Positions 1 to 7,639 are shown, counted from the first letter of the stretch. The stretch: 14,084 nt of DNA from Chitinophagales bacterium (GCA_013297575.1 JAAFHO010000030.1:5176-19259); one strand, 5' to 3'. The notes: generated from the letters alone by a model not told the origin. Program-made: numbers and translations.

Positions 1-777
1 ATTGTAAAACCCAGTAGTTTTATTGGATGCCAGCCCGGTATTATTACTTTTGAAAACTTATCAGTCCCAATTGACTCTACGTATGATATTACCTGGAATT
101 TTGGAGACGGAGATTCCATACAAAATGTCATTAGCCCAACCCATATTTATGATACGCCTGGGCTATTTACAGTAAGCGTAGCGATTACCTCCCCTATTGG
201 GTGCTATGTAACCGATACTTTTACCAATTTGATTCGGGTAGTCCCTTCGCCCACTGCTAACTTTAGTTATTCGCCGGAAATTGTAACCAATCTGATGCGA
301 ACAGTTACGTTTACAGATATGTCAACCGATGCTAACCGATGGTTTTGGAAATTTGACAAGTTTGAGACTTCAAATCAAACCAGTCCAGTTTATACCTTCC
401 CTGATACGGGTTTGATGCGCATTTTGTTGGTTGTTACGCATCCGGAGGGTTGTAAGGATTCGTTAGTAAAATTTATTGATATCAAACCTGAAATCCGTTG
501 GATCATGCCCAACGCATTCACGCCTAACAGCGATGGTATCAATGATGGCTTCTTTGGCAAAGGATTCTTAGAGGGTGTAACAGACTTTAATATGACCATT
601 TGGAACCGTTGGGGAGAACTCGTTTTTGAAACCAGTGATCCCTCTGAACAATGGAACGGCAGGGCGCAACAAACTGGCTCTATGTCGCCCACAGGTGTAT
701 ATGTGTACCGGGTAACCTTTACAGCACCAAGAGGAGAAAAACTAGAATATAAGGGCTTTGCAACCCTTGTTCGGTAA
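1..777 (+). CDS. PKD-repeat surface protein with gliding-motility/T9SS C-terminal domain (5' end missing)
   Basis: The reading frame is open from base 1, so this is the last 258 residues of a longer protein. Two PKD-type beta-sandwich domains are visible. The first is at about residues 1-76, with the WNFGDGD core at residue 32 and a following SPTHIYDTPGLFTVSV strand pair. The second is at about 80-165, more diverged (WFWKFD instead of WxFGDG), ending in a YTFPDTG turn. Residues about 171-258 match the CHU_C / gliding motility-associated C-terminal domain: MPNAFTPNSDGINDGF, then IWNRWGELVFET, WNG, GVYVYRV and a final KGFATLVR strand. In Bacteroidota this domain is found at the C-terminus of large exported proteins and is associated with type IX secretion and surface attachment. 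A role as adhesin or surface structural protein is inference. No hairpin terminator is obvious after the stop. Confidence 0.92.
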   Translation: MVKPSSFIGCQPGIITFENLSVPIDSTYDITWNFGDGDSIQNVISPTHIYDTPGLFTVSVAITSPIGCYVTDTFTNLIRVVPSPTANFSYSPEIVTNLMRTVTFTDMSTDANRWFWKFDKFETSNQTSPVYTFPDTGLMRILLVVTHPEGCKDSLVKFIDIKPEIRWIMPNAFTPNSDGINDGFFGKGFLEGVTDFNMTIWNRWGELVFETSDPSEQWNGRAQQTGSMSPTGVYVYRVTFTAPRGEKLEYKGFATLVR

Positions 778-858
778 GTATTTTTAGGATAAAACGGCCT
801 TTTATGTAATAGACGGCCTCATACAATAGACATTATTGCCTTAACCACCACCACCCGA

Positions 859-881
859 ATCAATCAAGTGACTTGGTTGAT
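859..881 (+). promoter_or_regulatory. Dyad/hairpin in the fbp leader
   Basis: A 10-bp inverted repeat (arms 859-868 and 872-881, loop TGA) lies 15 bp before the preferred fbp start codon. The only non-Watson-Crick position would be a U-G wobble in RNA. It could be an operator dyad, an RNA hairpin in the leader, or the weak end of the upstream unit; no T run follows, which argues against a terminator. The arms are seen directly; the function is inference. Confidence 0.35.
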
Positions 882-896
882 CGAACCTATTATGTT

Positions 897-1949
897 ATGC
901 CCACCACAAAAAAAGTACCCGCAACGGCGAATGCCTTGCCGTCTCATCGTATTGTTACCCTTGACGAATTTATTATCCGTTCCGAAAAAGATTTCGAATT
1001 TGCTACAGGCGAACTCACTGGTCTCTTGCGCGATATAGGTGTAGCCGCCAAAATCGTAAACCGTGAAGTAAATAAAGCAGGTCTTGTCAATATCACAGGC
1101 GATGCCGACGGAGCAGCCAATACCTCTGGCGATACACAGCAGAAATTGGACGTATATGCTAACGAAAAACTCATCGAATGTTTACAAAATTCGGGTGAAT
1201 GTTGCGCAATTGCGTCCGAAGAGAACGATGATATTCAGTTAATACCGCCTGTAGGCTCCAAACAAAGCCACTATGTAGTCATGTTTGACCCCTTGGATGG
1301 ATCGTCTAATATTGATGTGAATGTTTCCGTGGGTACTATTTTTGCCATTTATCGGCGGAATACACCTCCTGATACACCCGCTTCCATCGATGATTTTTTG
1401 CAAGCTGGCGCTAAACAAGTGGCCGCAGGATATGTACTATATGGCACATCCACTATCTTGGTTTACACCACAGGCCGAGGGGTGAATGGCTTTACCCTTG
1501 ATCCATCTATTGGCGAATTTTGTTTGAGCCATCGCAATATGCGTATTCCCGATAGTGGCAAATTCTACTCTGTAAACCAAGGATACTATTCTAAATTTGA
1601 CTTAGAAATGCGCCGTTACATTGACCATTGTAGCGATCAGAACTATGGATTGCGCTATATTGGCAGTATGGTGAGCGATATTCACCGGATTTTGATACAA
1701 GGAGGTATTTTCCTTTATCCAAGTACCCGCAAATACCCAAAAGGGAAACTGCGGTTGTTATACGAATGCAATCCTTTGTCTATGCTCGTAGAACAGGCGG
1801 GTGGGAAGGCACTCAACTCGCAATTGAAACGTATTTTAGAATTAGAACCGAAGGAACTACACCAAAGGAGTACCATTGTAATTGGCTCACCCGCTATGGT
1901 TGATGAATTGAAAGCCTTTATTGAGCGCTATTCGGCGTTGCCTTTATAA
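897..1949 (+). CDS. fbp: Class I fructose-1,6-bisphosphatase
   Basis: Hydrolyses fructose 1,6-bisphosphate to fructose 6-phosphate and phosphate, the committed step of gluconeogenesis, in the cytoplasm. From the ATG at 897 it is 350 residues, close to the usual 330-340. Visible family motifs are EENDD for metal binding (DNA near 1219), DPLDGSSNID starting at residue 131 (metal and phosphate site), and KGKLRLLYECNP at 282-293, where E290 corresponds to the catalytic-site metal ligand. An in-frame TTG at 873 would add eight residues (MVDRTYYV), but that stretch overlaps the leader dyad and has no family counterpart, so ATG 897 is preferred. It stands alone: a different protein class lies upstream and the downstream gene is convergent. 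Function is very likely; the exact start is less sure. Confidence 0.96.
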   Translation: MPTTKKVPATANALPSHRIVTLDEFIIRSEKDFEFATGELTGLLRDIGVAAKIVNREVNKAGLVNITGDADGAANTSGDTQQKLDVYANEKLIECLQNSGECCAIASEENDDIQLIPPVGSKQSHYVVMFDPLDGSSNIDVNVSVGTIFAIYRRNTPPDTPASIDDFLQAGAKQVAAGYVLYGTSTILVYTTGRGVNGFTLDPSIGEFCLSHRNMRIPDSGKFYSVNQGYYSKFDLEMRRYIDHCSDQNYGLRYIGSMVSDIHRILIQGGIFLYPSTRKYPKGKLRLLYECNPLSMLVEQAGGKALNSQLKRILELEPKELHQRSTIVIGSPAMVDELKAFIERYSALPL

Positions 1950-1993
1950 TGAGGCTGACTCAGAAGTATTTTAATATCAAAGATTAATCGATA

Positions 1994-2059
1994 AGCATTT
2001 AAAATTAATAATTTAAACATACATTTTTTTTTAATATTAAATTATTAGTTTTAAATGCT
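1994..2059. repeat. AT-rich 23-bp inverted repeat, possible bidirectional terminator
   Basis: The arms at 1994-2016 and 2037-2059 are reverse complements over 23 bp with a single T/C difference (a G-U wobble in RNA), separated by a 20-nt loop holding a run of ten T. The arms are almost entirely A/T except for an AGC/GCT base. It sits between the convergent fbp (ends 1949) and YjbR-type (ends 2109) genes, so termination from both sides is the simplest reading. It lacks the GC-rich stem of a classical intrinsic terminator. A small palindromic repeat element is the alternative. Confidence 0.6.
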
Positions 2060-2108
2060 AAATTATTTGCAATACAGTCCTATTTTGCCGATAAGGGAAG
2101 GCGTGTTG

Positions 2109-2465
2109 CTATTTACCCTCTAAAGCAGCCCGCTCCGATTTTTTCAATCCCTTCACTACCTGATCATAAGAATGGTCAATCAGATCGCGTAACAACTTAC
2201 CGGATAGATTTCCTGTAAAATCCACGGTGTTCCACATCTTTTTGTTCATGTGCCAACCCGCCTGAATTTCTTCGTGGTGCTCCCTGAGTTCGAGCGCATA
2301 TTCAGGGTCGCATTTCAAATTCACTTTAAACACCTCATTATCCAGCCCTGTAATAGCAAATATTTTACCCGCTACTTTGAGGCAAAGCGTTACCTCATCA
2401 AAAGGGAAATGTTCCGATGTTGCGGGCTTGGAAAGGCAATATGTTCTGAACTGTTCAATATCCAT
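2109..2465 (-). CDS. MmcQ/YjbR family protein
   Basis: A 118-residue protein matching the small MmcQ/YjbR (CyaY-like fold) family across its length. Visible features are an N-terminal helix with MDIEQFRTYCLSKP, a FPFDEVTLCLKVAGKIFAI strand pair, the VNLKCDP strand, and the HMNKKMWNTVDFTG ... LLRDLIDHSYDQVVKGL C-terminal half typical of the family. The family is usually labelled DNA-binding, but its cellular role is not established. The start at 2465 is chosen because it gives the canonical MDIEQF N-terminus and is preceded by a long A run on this strand. A longer form from a TTG at 2504 would only add a low-complexity lysine tract. It is divergent from the MscS gene (about 94 bp between starts) and convergent with fbp. 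Confidence 0.88.
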   Translation of the reverse strand: MDIEQFRTYCLSKPATSEHFPFDEVTLCLKVAGKIFAITGLDNEVFKVNLKCDPEYALELREHHEEIQAGWHMNKKMWNTVDFTGNLSGKLLRDLIDHSYDQVVKGLKKSERAALEGK

Positions 2466-2509
2466 TTTTTTTTTGTATTTTTTATGTATTTCCAAAGTGA
2501 CCAATGTAC

Positions 2510-2517
2510 TATTTTTG
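2510..2517 (+). promoter_or_regulatory. Possible Bacteroidota -7 box for the mscS-type gene
   Basis: TATTTTTG matches the Bacteroidota -7 consensus TAnnTTTG and lies about 43 bp before the MscS start, a plausible leader length. No convincing -33 TTTG is seen at the right spacing, and in AT-rich DNA the same octamer occurs elsewhere in this window with no gene behind it, so support is weak. Confidence 0.3.
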
Positions 2518-2559
2518 TAGTCTATAAGTTTTCATTAACAAAACTAAACTTTTCTTTAC

Positions 2560-3363
2560 ATGGATCATTACATTAACCTTTTCACATCAATGGCTGTTGC
2601 TTACCTCCCGAAGGTTGCGCTGGCCTTAGTAACCCTTATCGTTGGTTTTTGGGTAGCCAACCGAATCGCACGTTTAATCTCCAAGGCACTCGAAAAAAAC
2701 AAGGTAGAAGCAACAGTTATCCCATTTTTGTCTTCAATTGCTAATACCATAATGAAAATCATGGTATTAATCAGTGTAGCCGGTATGTTTGGTATCGAAA
2801 CTACATCATTTGTTGCCCTAGTTGGTGCAGCAGGATTGGCCATTGGTTTAGCACTTCAAGGCAGTTTGGGGCATTTTGCCAGTGGCGTACTATTGTTGAT
2901 TTTCCGCCCTTACAAAGTAGGTGACCTCATCAATGTTGCTGGCTTTACAGGCGAAGTAGAATCCATTCAAGTATTCAATACGGTACTCAAAACGCTGGAT
3001 AATAAGCGTATTATCGTACCTAATGGAGCGGTTACATCTGGAGCGATCACCAATATTTCGGGTCAAGGCACTATTCGGGTAGATATGATTTTTGCAGTGG
3101 CCGGCGATGAAGATATAGATCGTGTACGTGCATCTGTTCAACGTGCTGCCGATGCCTGCCCGCTCATCCTTAAATCACCACCAGTTGATATTTTGGTAAA
3201 TGGACATGAAGTAGGCATTATGAAATTTGATGTACGTCCTTGGTGTTCATCTGGCCACTATTGGGATGTGTATTCATTTATGCAGGAACATGTCAAAAAA
3301 CAATTTGACAAAGATGGTATCCGTGCACCAAAGCCAGCTATGGATGTCGTAATGGCAAAATAA
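2560..3363 (+). CDS. mscS: MscS-family small-conductance mechanosensitive ion channel
   Basis: An inner-membrane channel that opens on membrane tension and releases solutes during hypo-osmotic shock. At 267 residues it is close to E. coli MscS (286). Three membrane helices are visible at about 12-34, 57-78 and 84-118. The third carries the family pore signature, a glycine/alanine-rich run AGLAIGLALQGSLGHFASG (90-109), followed by LLLIFRPYKVGDLI at the start of the cytoplasmic beta domain. The VPNG motif (153-156) and the C-terminal KDGIRAPKPAMDV segment are also typical of the vestibule and barrel. The ATG at 2560 is the only start that keeps the short periplasmic N-terminus. It is divergent from the YjbR-type gene and followed by a perfect hairpin, so probably monocistronic. 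Confidence 0.95.
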   Translation: MDHYINLFTSMAVAYLPKVALALVTLIVGFWVANRIARLISKALEKNKVEATVIPFLSSIANTIMKIMVLISVAGMFGIETTSFVALVGAAGLAIGLALQGSLGHFASGVLLLIFRPYKVGDLINVAGFTGEVESIQVFNTVLKTLDNKRIIVPNGAVTSGAITNISGQGTIRVDMIFAVAGDEDIDRVRASVQRAADACPLILKSPPVDILVNGHEVGIMKFDVRPWCSSGHYWDVYSFMQEHVKKQFDKDGIRAPKPAMDVVMAK

Positions 3364-3375
3364 TAATATTTTCTT

Positions 3376-3411
3376 ACAACTGCTCGCGCAGATTACTTCG
3401 CGAGCAGTTGT
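3376..3411. terminator. Perfect 13-bp hairpin between convergent genes
   Basis: The arms 3376-3388 and 3399-3411 are exact reverse complements (ACAACTGCTCGCG and its complement) around a 10-nt loop. It starts 12 bp after the MscS stop and lies between that gene and the convergent coiled-coil gene, whose stop is at 3494. The GC-rich inner stem fits a terminator shared by both strands, but no strong T run follows on either side, so termination is inferred from position and structure. Confidence 0.65.
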
Positions 3412-3493
3412 CTTACTTCGCCCTATCTTAGTCCCTTTGAATAGGAGCCAAAATAGGGCATAACTGATCCGTAATATTCCTATTCCTAAAGGA

Positions 3494-6490
3494 TTATTCC
3501 CCTTTCTTTTTCTTCTCTATTTCTGCTTGTACGCGTTTTAATTCTTCTTCGGCCTTTACCAATTCTGCTTTTAGTTCCGACAGTCGTTTTTGGTCTTCGG
3601 CAATAGTAAATGCAGTTTGAGCCTTCGTATCGGTAACAAGACGATTTTCTTCTGCCCTTACAATAGCAATAGCATCGGCAGACTGCTTTCTTGCTTGCGC
3701 AACAGCGTCATTGGATTCTTTTTGTGTGGCATTAATTTCGGCGGCGGCTTTTAAGCGGGCTTCTTCAATTTCTTTAGCATAGGCCAATCTTTTTGTTTCT
3801 GCCTCTTTACGTGAATTGGTTACTTCTTGCGCCGCTGTTTGGCGGGCTTCGAGTACTTCATTTTTAGCGCGTTCTTGAGCAGCGGCGACATCTTTGGCAT
3901 AAGCCGCTTTTTTATCTTCTGCATCTTTTTTGGCAGTCGTAATGGCCTCAATAGCGTTTTGCTTGGCAGCAGCCACTTCTTTTGCGGCGTTTTCGCGGGT
4001 TGTGGCGACAAGATTGGTGGCATCTTCGCGTGCTTTTGCAATTTGCTCAGCACTTTCCTGTTTTACCTTAGCGGCATTTTCGCGGGTAGTTTTTACTTCT
4101 TGAGCGGATTGTTGTGCAGCATTGGCAACCTCCAGTCCTGCTCTTTGGCGCGCATCTGCAACTTCAGTGGCAAGGCGTTGGCGTTCGCGGGCACCATTTT
4201 CACGTGCGGTGCGAATACTGTCTGCTTCCGACATTTTGATTGCGGCTACGCTTTGCGCGCTTTGTCGGCGTGCTTCAGAAACGGCATTAGCACTTTCTTG
4301 TTGAGCACGTACTTGTGCTTCGCGAGTTTTAGCGATTTCATTTGCTGCTTTTTCTTTCGCTGCCGCAACTTCAGCGGCGGCTTTTTCGCGGGTCATATTT
4401 ACTTCAGTAGCGGACACATTTACTGTTTCGGATTGTTTTTTCCGCGCCTCTGCTACTGCGGCGGCGGCTTCTGCTTGGATTTGAGATACTTTATCATCTG
4501 CACTCTTTTTAGCACCCGACACTTCACCAGCATATTCTTTTTGGGCGAGGTCGGCTTTAGTATTGGCCTCCTTTACCCTATTTTGGGCTTCTTCTAGGGC
4601 TTTAGCGACTTCGGCTTGGCTACGTTCGCGGGCCTTGAGTACCTCATCAGCACTTTGCTGTTTTATTTTTGCTTCCTGTTCTTTTGCTGCAGCGATAGAC
4701 TTGGCCAACTCCTCTTGAATACGTGTTAATTCCTCTTCTGCTTTTTTACGAGAAGATTGTACTTCGCTTGCAATAGTTTCGCGTTGGGCTTTAGCATTGC
4801 TTTGTGCTTCTGCCACGGCTTTTGTAGATTCTTCTTGTACTTGTTGTACTGTTTGGGCGGCCTTTTGCTTACTATCTACTACGCCCTGAGCAATATTTTG
4901 TTTTTCGGCAGAGGCTTTATCTTGTTCTTCTTTTACGCTGCCGCGCAATTTTTCAATTTCCTCCACGGCTCTTTTTTTAGCCTCGGCTACTTCTACGGCT
5001 GAAAATTCTTTTTGTTTGGCTACATTCTCCCTAATTTCGGCAAGTTCATTGGCTGAATTTTGCTGGAGCAATGTTTTTTCCTCGGCCGATTTACGGCGAG
5101 ATTCTGCTACTTCGAGGGCAATTTTTTGTTTTTCCAGTACGCCATTTTCGCGGGCTTGTGCTACTTTCTCGGCTGTTTCTTCCTGTACTTTTAGAATTTG
5201 CTCTGCCGCTGTTTTTTTAGAAACCACTACATCGTCGGCTGTTTTATTTTTTTCTTGCACGGCGCGTTCTCGTGCTTCTGTGACAAGTTTTGAACTTTCC
5301 TCGCGGATTCGTTTGAGTTCATCTTCGGCAGTTGCACGAGCAGATGCCACCTCATCGGCGTATTGAACCCGTGCTTGTTCGAGTTTTTCTTTGATCGTGG
5401 TCAGTTCTTTTGCGGCATTTTCGCGGGCTTTACTTACTTCTTGAGCCGAAGCAAGGCGTGCTTTTTGAATTTCTTCGCCTGCTAAGCGACGTGACTCCTC
5501 TACATTCAGGTTAAGTTTAGAGACTGCCGAATCCGCCTTAGTACGATTTTGGGTAATGACATTTTGCGTTTCGGACTTATTTTTTTCAATTTCGGCAAGG
5601 CTGGCTTTACGGGCTTCTACTACTTCATTGGAATATTCAAGTTTCTTTTGATTGGCGGCTTCCCGTGCAGCGGCTACCTCTTGTTGAAACTGCGCTTTCA
5701 GGGCATCTGCTTTGTCTTTCTCTGCTTTAATCTCGTTGCGTAAACGTTCTTTTGTTTTTTCCAATTCAGATTGTAATTGGGACACCTCACTGTCTTTTTT
5801 ACTATCATTGGCTGTAGCAGGTTTGAAACCGGAATTATTTTTTGATGTTCCTGATCCGCCAGTTGTTGTAGTTGTAGCACCGCCACCAGTAGTTGGAGTT
5901 GTTGTAGTGCCACTGGTACTGTTTTTAGTAACGAGGGCAGAACCTCCGTCAGCGATCATTGAAGGATCGAGGGACGTATAGAAACAGGTGGCCAAATTTT
6001 TCATTTCAGTTTGACCATTTGGATTGATCGTGAATTTGTGTTTTTGACGTTCCACAAAATTGATCAAATTAATACCGCCTAATTGGTTTTCGGACAACCA
6101 TTTTAAAGCGTCCAAATCCAAGCGTAAATTATTGCGGTGCGTAGGTACGCTTCCGGTGCCTACTTCGCCAAGTGATGCAAATTTATAAGCTCTTTCATTG
6201 CCATTCAGGTCAACAAAAACCACTTGGTCATCTTGGTTAAACTCAATACCGCCAATGGATGTTAAGCGGGCGAAAAGTCCTTTTTCATCGCTAAAGAACT
6301 CAATCGTATAGTTGTAGCTACCTCTAACAACAACTGTAATTGGTTTCGTACGGGCAATTTGTGTTTGATTTATTTTCTTATTTTCAACCAATAAACTGGC
6401 ACAATCCTGCCCTACTAAAAGGTTAGAATTACAGAAAAAGGAAATAACAATGGCAATGGTTAAGGGTAATTTACCGAAAAAGGGATGCAT
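3494..6490 (-). CDS. Exported protein with N-terminal globular domain and very long 11/18-residue-repeat coiled coil
   Basis: A 998-residue protein I do not recognise by name. Residues 1-28 look like a signal peptide (hydrophobic LTIAIVISFFC core, cleavage probably near VGQ-DC). Residues about 45-175 form a compact, beta-rich, uncharacterised domain. Residues about 176-232 are a Thr/Gly/Ser-rich linker. From about 235 to the end it is uninterrupted alpha-helix, rich in Ala, Glu, Lys, Gln and Arg with almost no Pro or Gly. Residues 277-945 divide exactly into 11-, 18- and one 25-residue units, mostly as a 40-residue super-repeat (see the separate repeat entry). The last 53 residues are a more ordinary charged coiled coil ending KKKKGE. 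No C-terminal sorting domain or lipobox is seen, so it is probably periplasmic or released. A structural, TolA-like spacer or scaffold role is inference. Its promoter region is AT-rich, and the upstream lipoprotein gene ends in a terminator, so it is transcribed alone. Confidence 0.85.
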   Translation of the reverse strand: MHPFFGKLPLTIAIVISFFCNSNLLVGQDCASLLVENKKINQTQIARTKPITVVVRGSYNYTIEFFSDEKGLFARLTSIGGIEFNQDDQVVFVDLNGNERAYKFASLGEVGTGSVPTHRNNLRLDLDALKWLSENQLGGINLINFVERQKHKFTINPNGQTEMKNLATCFYTSLDPSMIADGGSALVTKNSTSGTTTTPTTGGGATTTTTGGSGTSKNNSGFKPATANDSKKDSEVSQLQSELEKTKERLRNEIKAEKDKADALKAQFQQEVAAAREAANQKKLEYSNEVVEARKASLAEIEKNKSETQNVITQNRTKADSAVSKLNLNVEESRRLAGEEIQKARLASAQEVSKARENAAKELTTIKEKLEQARVQYADEVASARATAEDELKRIREESSKLVTEARERAVQEKNKTADDVVVSKKTAAEQILKVQEETAEKVAQARENGVLEKQKIALEVAESRRKSAEEKTLLQQNSANELAEIRENVAKQKEFSAVEVAEAKKRAVEEIEKLRGSVKEEQDKASAEKQNIAQGVVDSKQKAAQTVQQVQEESTKAVAEAQSNAKAQRETIASEVQSSRKKAEEELTRIQEELAKSIAAAKEQEAKIKQQSADEVLKARERSQAEVAKALEEAQNRVKEANTKADLAQKEYAGEVSGAKKSADDKVSQIQAEAAAAVAEARKKQSETVNVSATEVNMTREKAAAEVAAAKEKAANEIAKTREAQVRAQQESANAVSEARRQSAQSVAAIKMSEADSIRTARENGARERQRLATEVADARQRAGLEVANAAQQSAQEVKTTRENAAKVKQESAEQIAKAREDATNLVATTRENAAKEVAAAKQNAIEAITTAKKDAEDKKAAYAKDVAAAQERAKNEVLEARQTAAQEVTNSRKEAETKRLAYAKEIEEARLKAAAEINATQKESNDAVAQARKQSADAIAIVRAEENRLVTDTKAQTAFTIAEDQKRLSELKAELVKAEEELKRVQAEIEKKKKGE
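3656..5662 (-). repeat. Protein-level repeat array: 11- and 18-residue helical units, mainly 40-residue super-repeats
   Basis: Codons for residues 277-945 of the 998-residue protein. Placing a break after each conserved Lys/Arg/Gln gives thirty-four 11-residue units, fifteen 18-residue units and one 25-residue unit, totalling exactly 669 residues. The usual order is 18+11+11 (40 residues, 120 bp); three blocks have a third 11-mer. Typical 11-mers are EKAAAEVAAAK and QTAAQEVTNSR; typical 18-mers are ENGARERQRLATEVADAR and KEAETKRLAYAKEIEEAR. At DNA level related words recur imperfectly, for example GCGGCATTTTCGCGGG near 4072 and 5413, suggesting growth by old tandem duplication. Confidence 0.85.
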
Positions 6491-6600
6491 AAATTAGATC
6501 AGGTTTGTTAAAACAATATTGCATTATAACGTTTCGGGGGCAATTTACATTTTATTGGTAGAAAAATAAAATATTTTTGTTCTGTTTTTAGAAAAAGCAT

Positions 6601-6634
6601 AAAGACCTGTACGAAAAAAATCGCACAGGTCTTT
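6601..6634 (-). terminator. Hairpin terminator after the 6671-7594 lipoprotein gene
   Basis: AAAGACCTGT at 6601-6610 pairs with ACAGGTCTTT at 6625-6634. An inner CGA/TCG pair extends the stem beyond one mismatch, and an A-rich loop closes it. On the minus strand it lies 36 bp after the lipoprotein stop and is followed by a TTTTT stretch within about 10 bp, as expected for an intrinsic terminator. It separates this gene from the coiled-coil gene downstream on the same strand. Confidence 0.7.
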
Positions 6635-6670
6635 GAAAACGAATGACTTAGAACTTGTGTATATTTTTTC

Positions 6671-7594
6671 TTAATATTCCAACTTTAGGGAATCGCGCAT
6701 ACTGGCATATCGGTTGCTGTTCTGTTCCCAATACGGTTCAATCCTACATGCCTTAATCGTTCCTTTGGACGTTAATTTGCCCGCTGTAGTTTCTTCCCAG
6801 TTTTTGATCCGCCAAGGGGCTGTATTTTCAAAAGTAATCGTTAAGTTTCGCTCGATACTGGTATAATTGAGTACAAGACTCATCATGTTATCCTTTTTTT
6901 GCAATTCAATAACAGCATCTTCCGGTTGGAGGGGTTTATGCTTTAAACGCAAATAAACCGACGATGGTATAATTCGGACCTTACCTGTTTTTATATTGGT
7001 TGGATTAATGCGTAATTGTGTCCAGATTTCGTCTTCTAAATAATCCGCACTGAGCACCTTTTTTTGGTCGCCCTCACTTTCAAAATAAGAGTATAGGTAG
7101 CTGTCCCATACCCCTTTTGACTTTAAATTATTCTGCGCAAAAACATGTCCACACCAATCTTGAACAGTAGTGGTTGTTTTTAAGGCGGCAGAGCCATCCA
7201 TCGGTGAAAACACAGACGACATGAGTGAATAATCATATATTCCCGTCTTAAACTTCCTGACTGCGTTGAGTTTGAGTACTGGGCAAGCATCTGCGCCAGC
7301 GGCGGCGGCATCGTCCAATTTTACTTGTTTAGATTTGGAAAAATCTTCTGTAACAAAGATATTTACCTGCTCTGCCTTCCGTATTTCGCCATACCTTTCT
7401 TGCTCCACATCGTAAGTACTTAGTTCGGCTTTGCCTTGATACCAATAGTTAGCCACATTAGCAATAGGAAACAAAAATGCACCTGCTGTGGTATGCGTTG
7501 AGGTCTTGGAGGTAACTGCACCAGTTTCAGAACAAGCATCTAAAAAGATAGCGGTGGTGGCCAAGAGGAGCGAATAAATTAATTTTTTGTTCAT
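6671..7594 (-). CDS. Uncharacterised Bacteroidota lipoprotein
   Basis: A 307-residue protein starting MNKKLIYSLLLATTAIFLDAC: a lipoprotein signal with Cys21 as the acylated residue of an LDAC lipobox. An upstream in-frame start at 7627 would add eleven residues before the signal peptide, so ATG 7594 is preferred. The mature part has aromatic-rich motifs: NYWYQGKAELSTYDVEQERYGE, then VNIFVTEDFSKSKQVKLDD, a FKTGIYDYSLMSSVFSP segment, and QDWCGHVFAQ with one Cys. From memory it resembles a conserved family in Bacteroidota genomes that is sometimes mislabelled as a septum-formation inhibitor; I give no function. It is probably anchored in an envelope membrane facing the periplasm. It is divergent from the barrel-like gene at 7693 and followed by a hairpin terminator. 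Confidence 0.85.
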   Translation of the reverse strand: MNKKLIYSLLLATTAIFLDACSETGAVTSKTSTHTTAGAFLFPIANVANYWYQGKAELSTYDVEQERYGEIRKAEQVNIFVTEDFSKSKQVKLDDAAAAGADACPVLKLNAVRKFKTGIYDYSLMSSVFSPMDGSAALKTTTTVQDWCGHVFAQNNLKSKGVWDSYLYSYFESEGDQKKVLSADYLEDEIWTQLRINPTNIKTGKVRIIPSSVYLRLKHKPLQPEDAVIELQKKDNMMSLVLNYTSIERNLTITFENTAPWRIKNWEETTAGKLTSKGTIKACRIEPYWEQNSNRYASMRDSLKLEY

Positions 7595-7631
7595 AATTAA
7601 TAAAAAATCGGGAGTTAATAGAATCAAGTGT

Positions 7632-7639
7632 TATTTTTG
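7632..7639 (+). promoter_or_regulatory. Possible Bacteroidota -7 box for the gene at 7693
   Basis: TATTTTTG fits TAnnTTTG and ends 53 bp before the ATG. No clear -33 TTTG is present, so this is a position-supported guess. Confidence 0.28.

Noticed and set aside
2466..2504. Longer start (TTG at 2504) for the YjbR-type gene
   Set aside because: It adds only a lysine-rich tract encoded by the A run typical of a Bacteroidota start region; the ATG at 2465 gives the family's normal N-terminus.
3827..4597. 256-residue plus-strand reading frame inside the coiled-coil gene
   Set aside because: It is antisense to the repeat array, composed of Phe/Cys/Gly-rich repeats that mirror Glu/Lys/Ala codons on the other strand, and has no start region of its own. 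Other frames between 3820 and 5981 are rejected on the same grounds.
6572..6579. TATTTTTG promoter box on the plus strand
   Set aside because: No plus-strand gene follows; it lies upstream of a minus-strand gene. It shows how often this motif arises by chance here.
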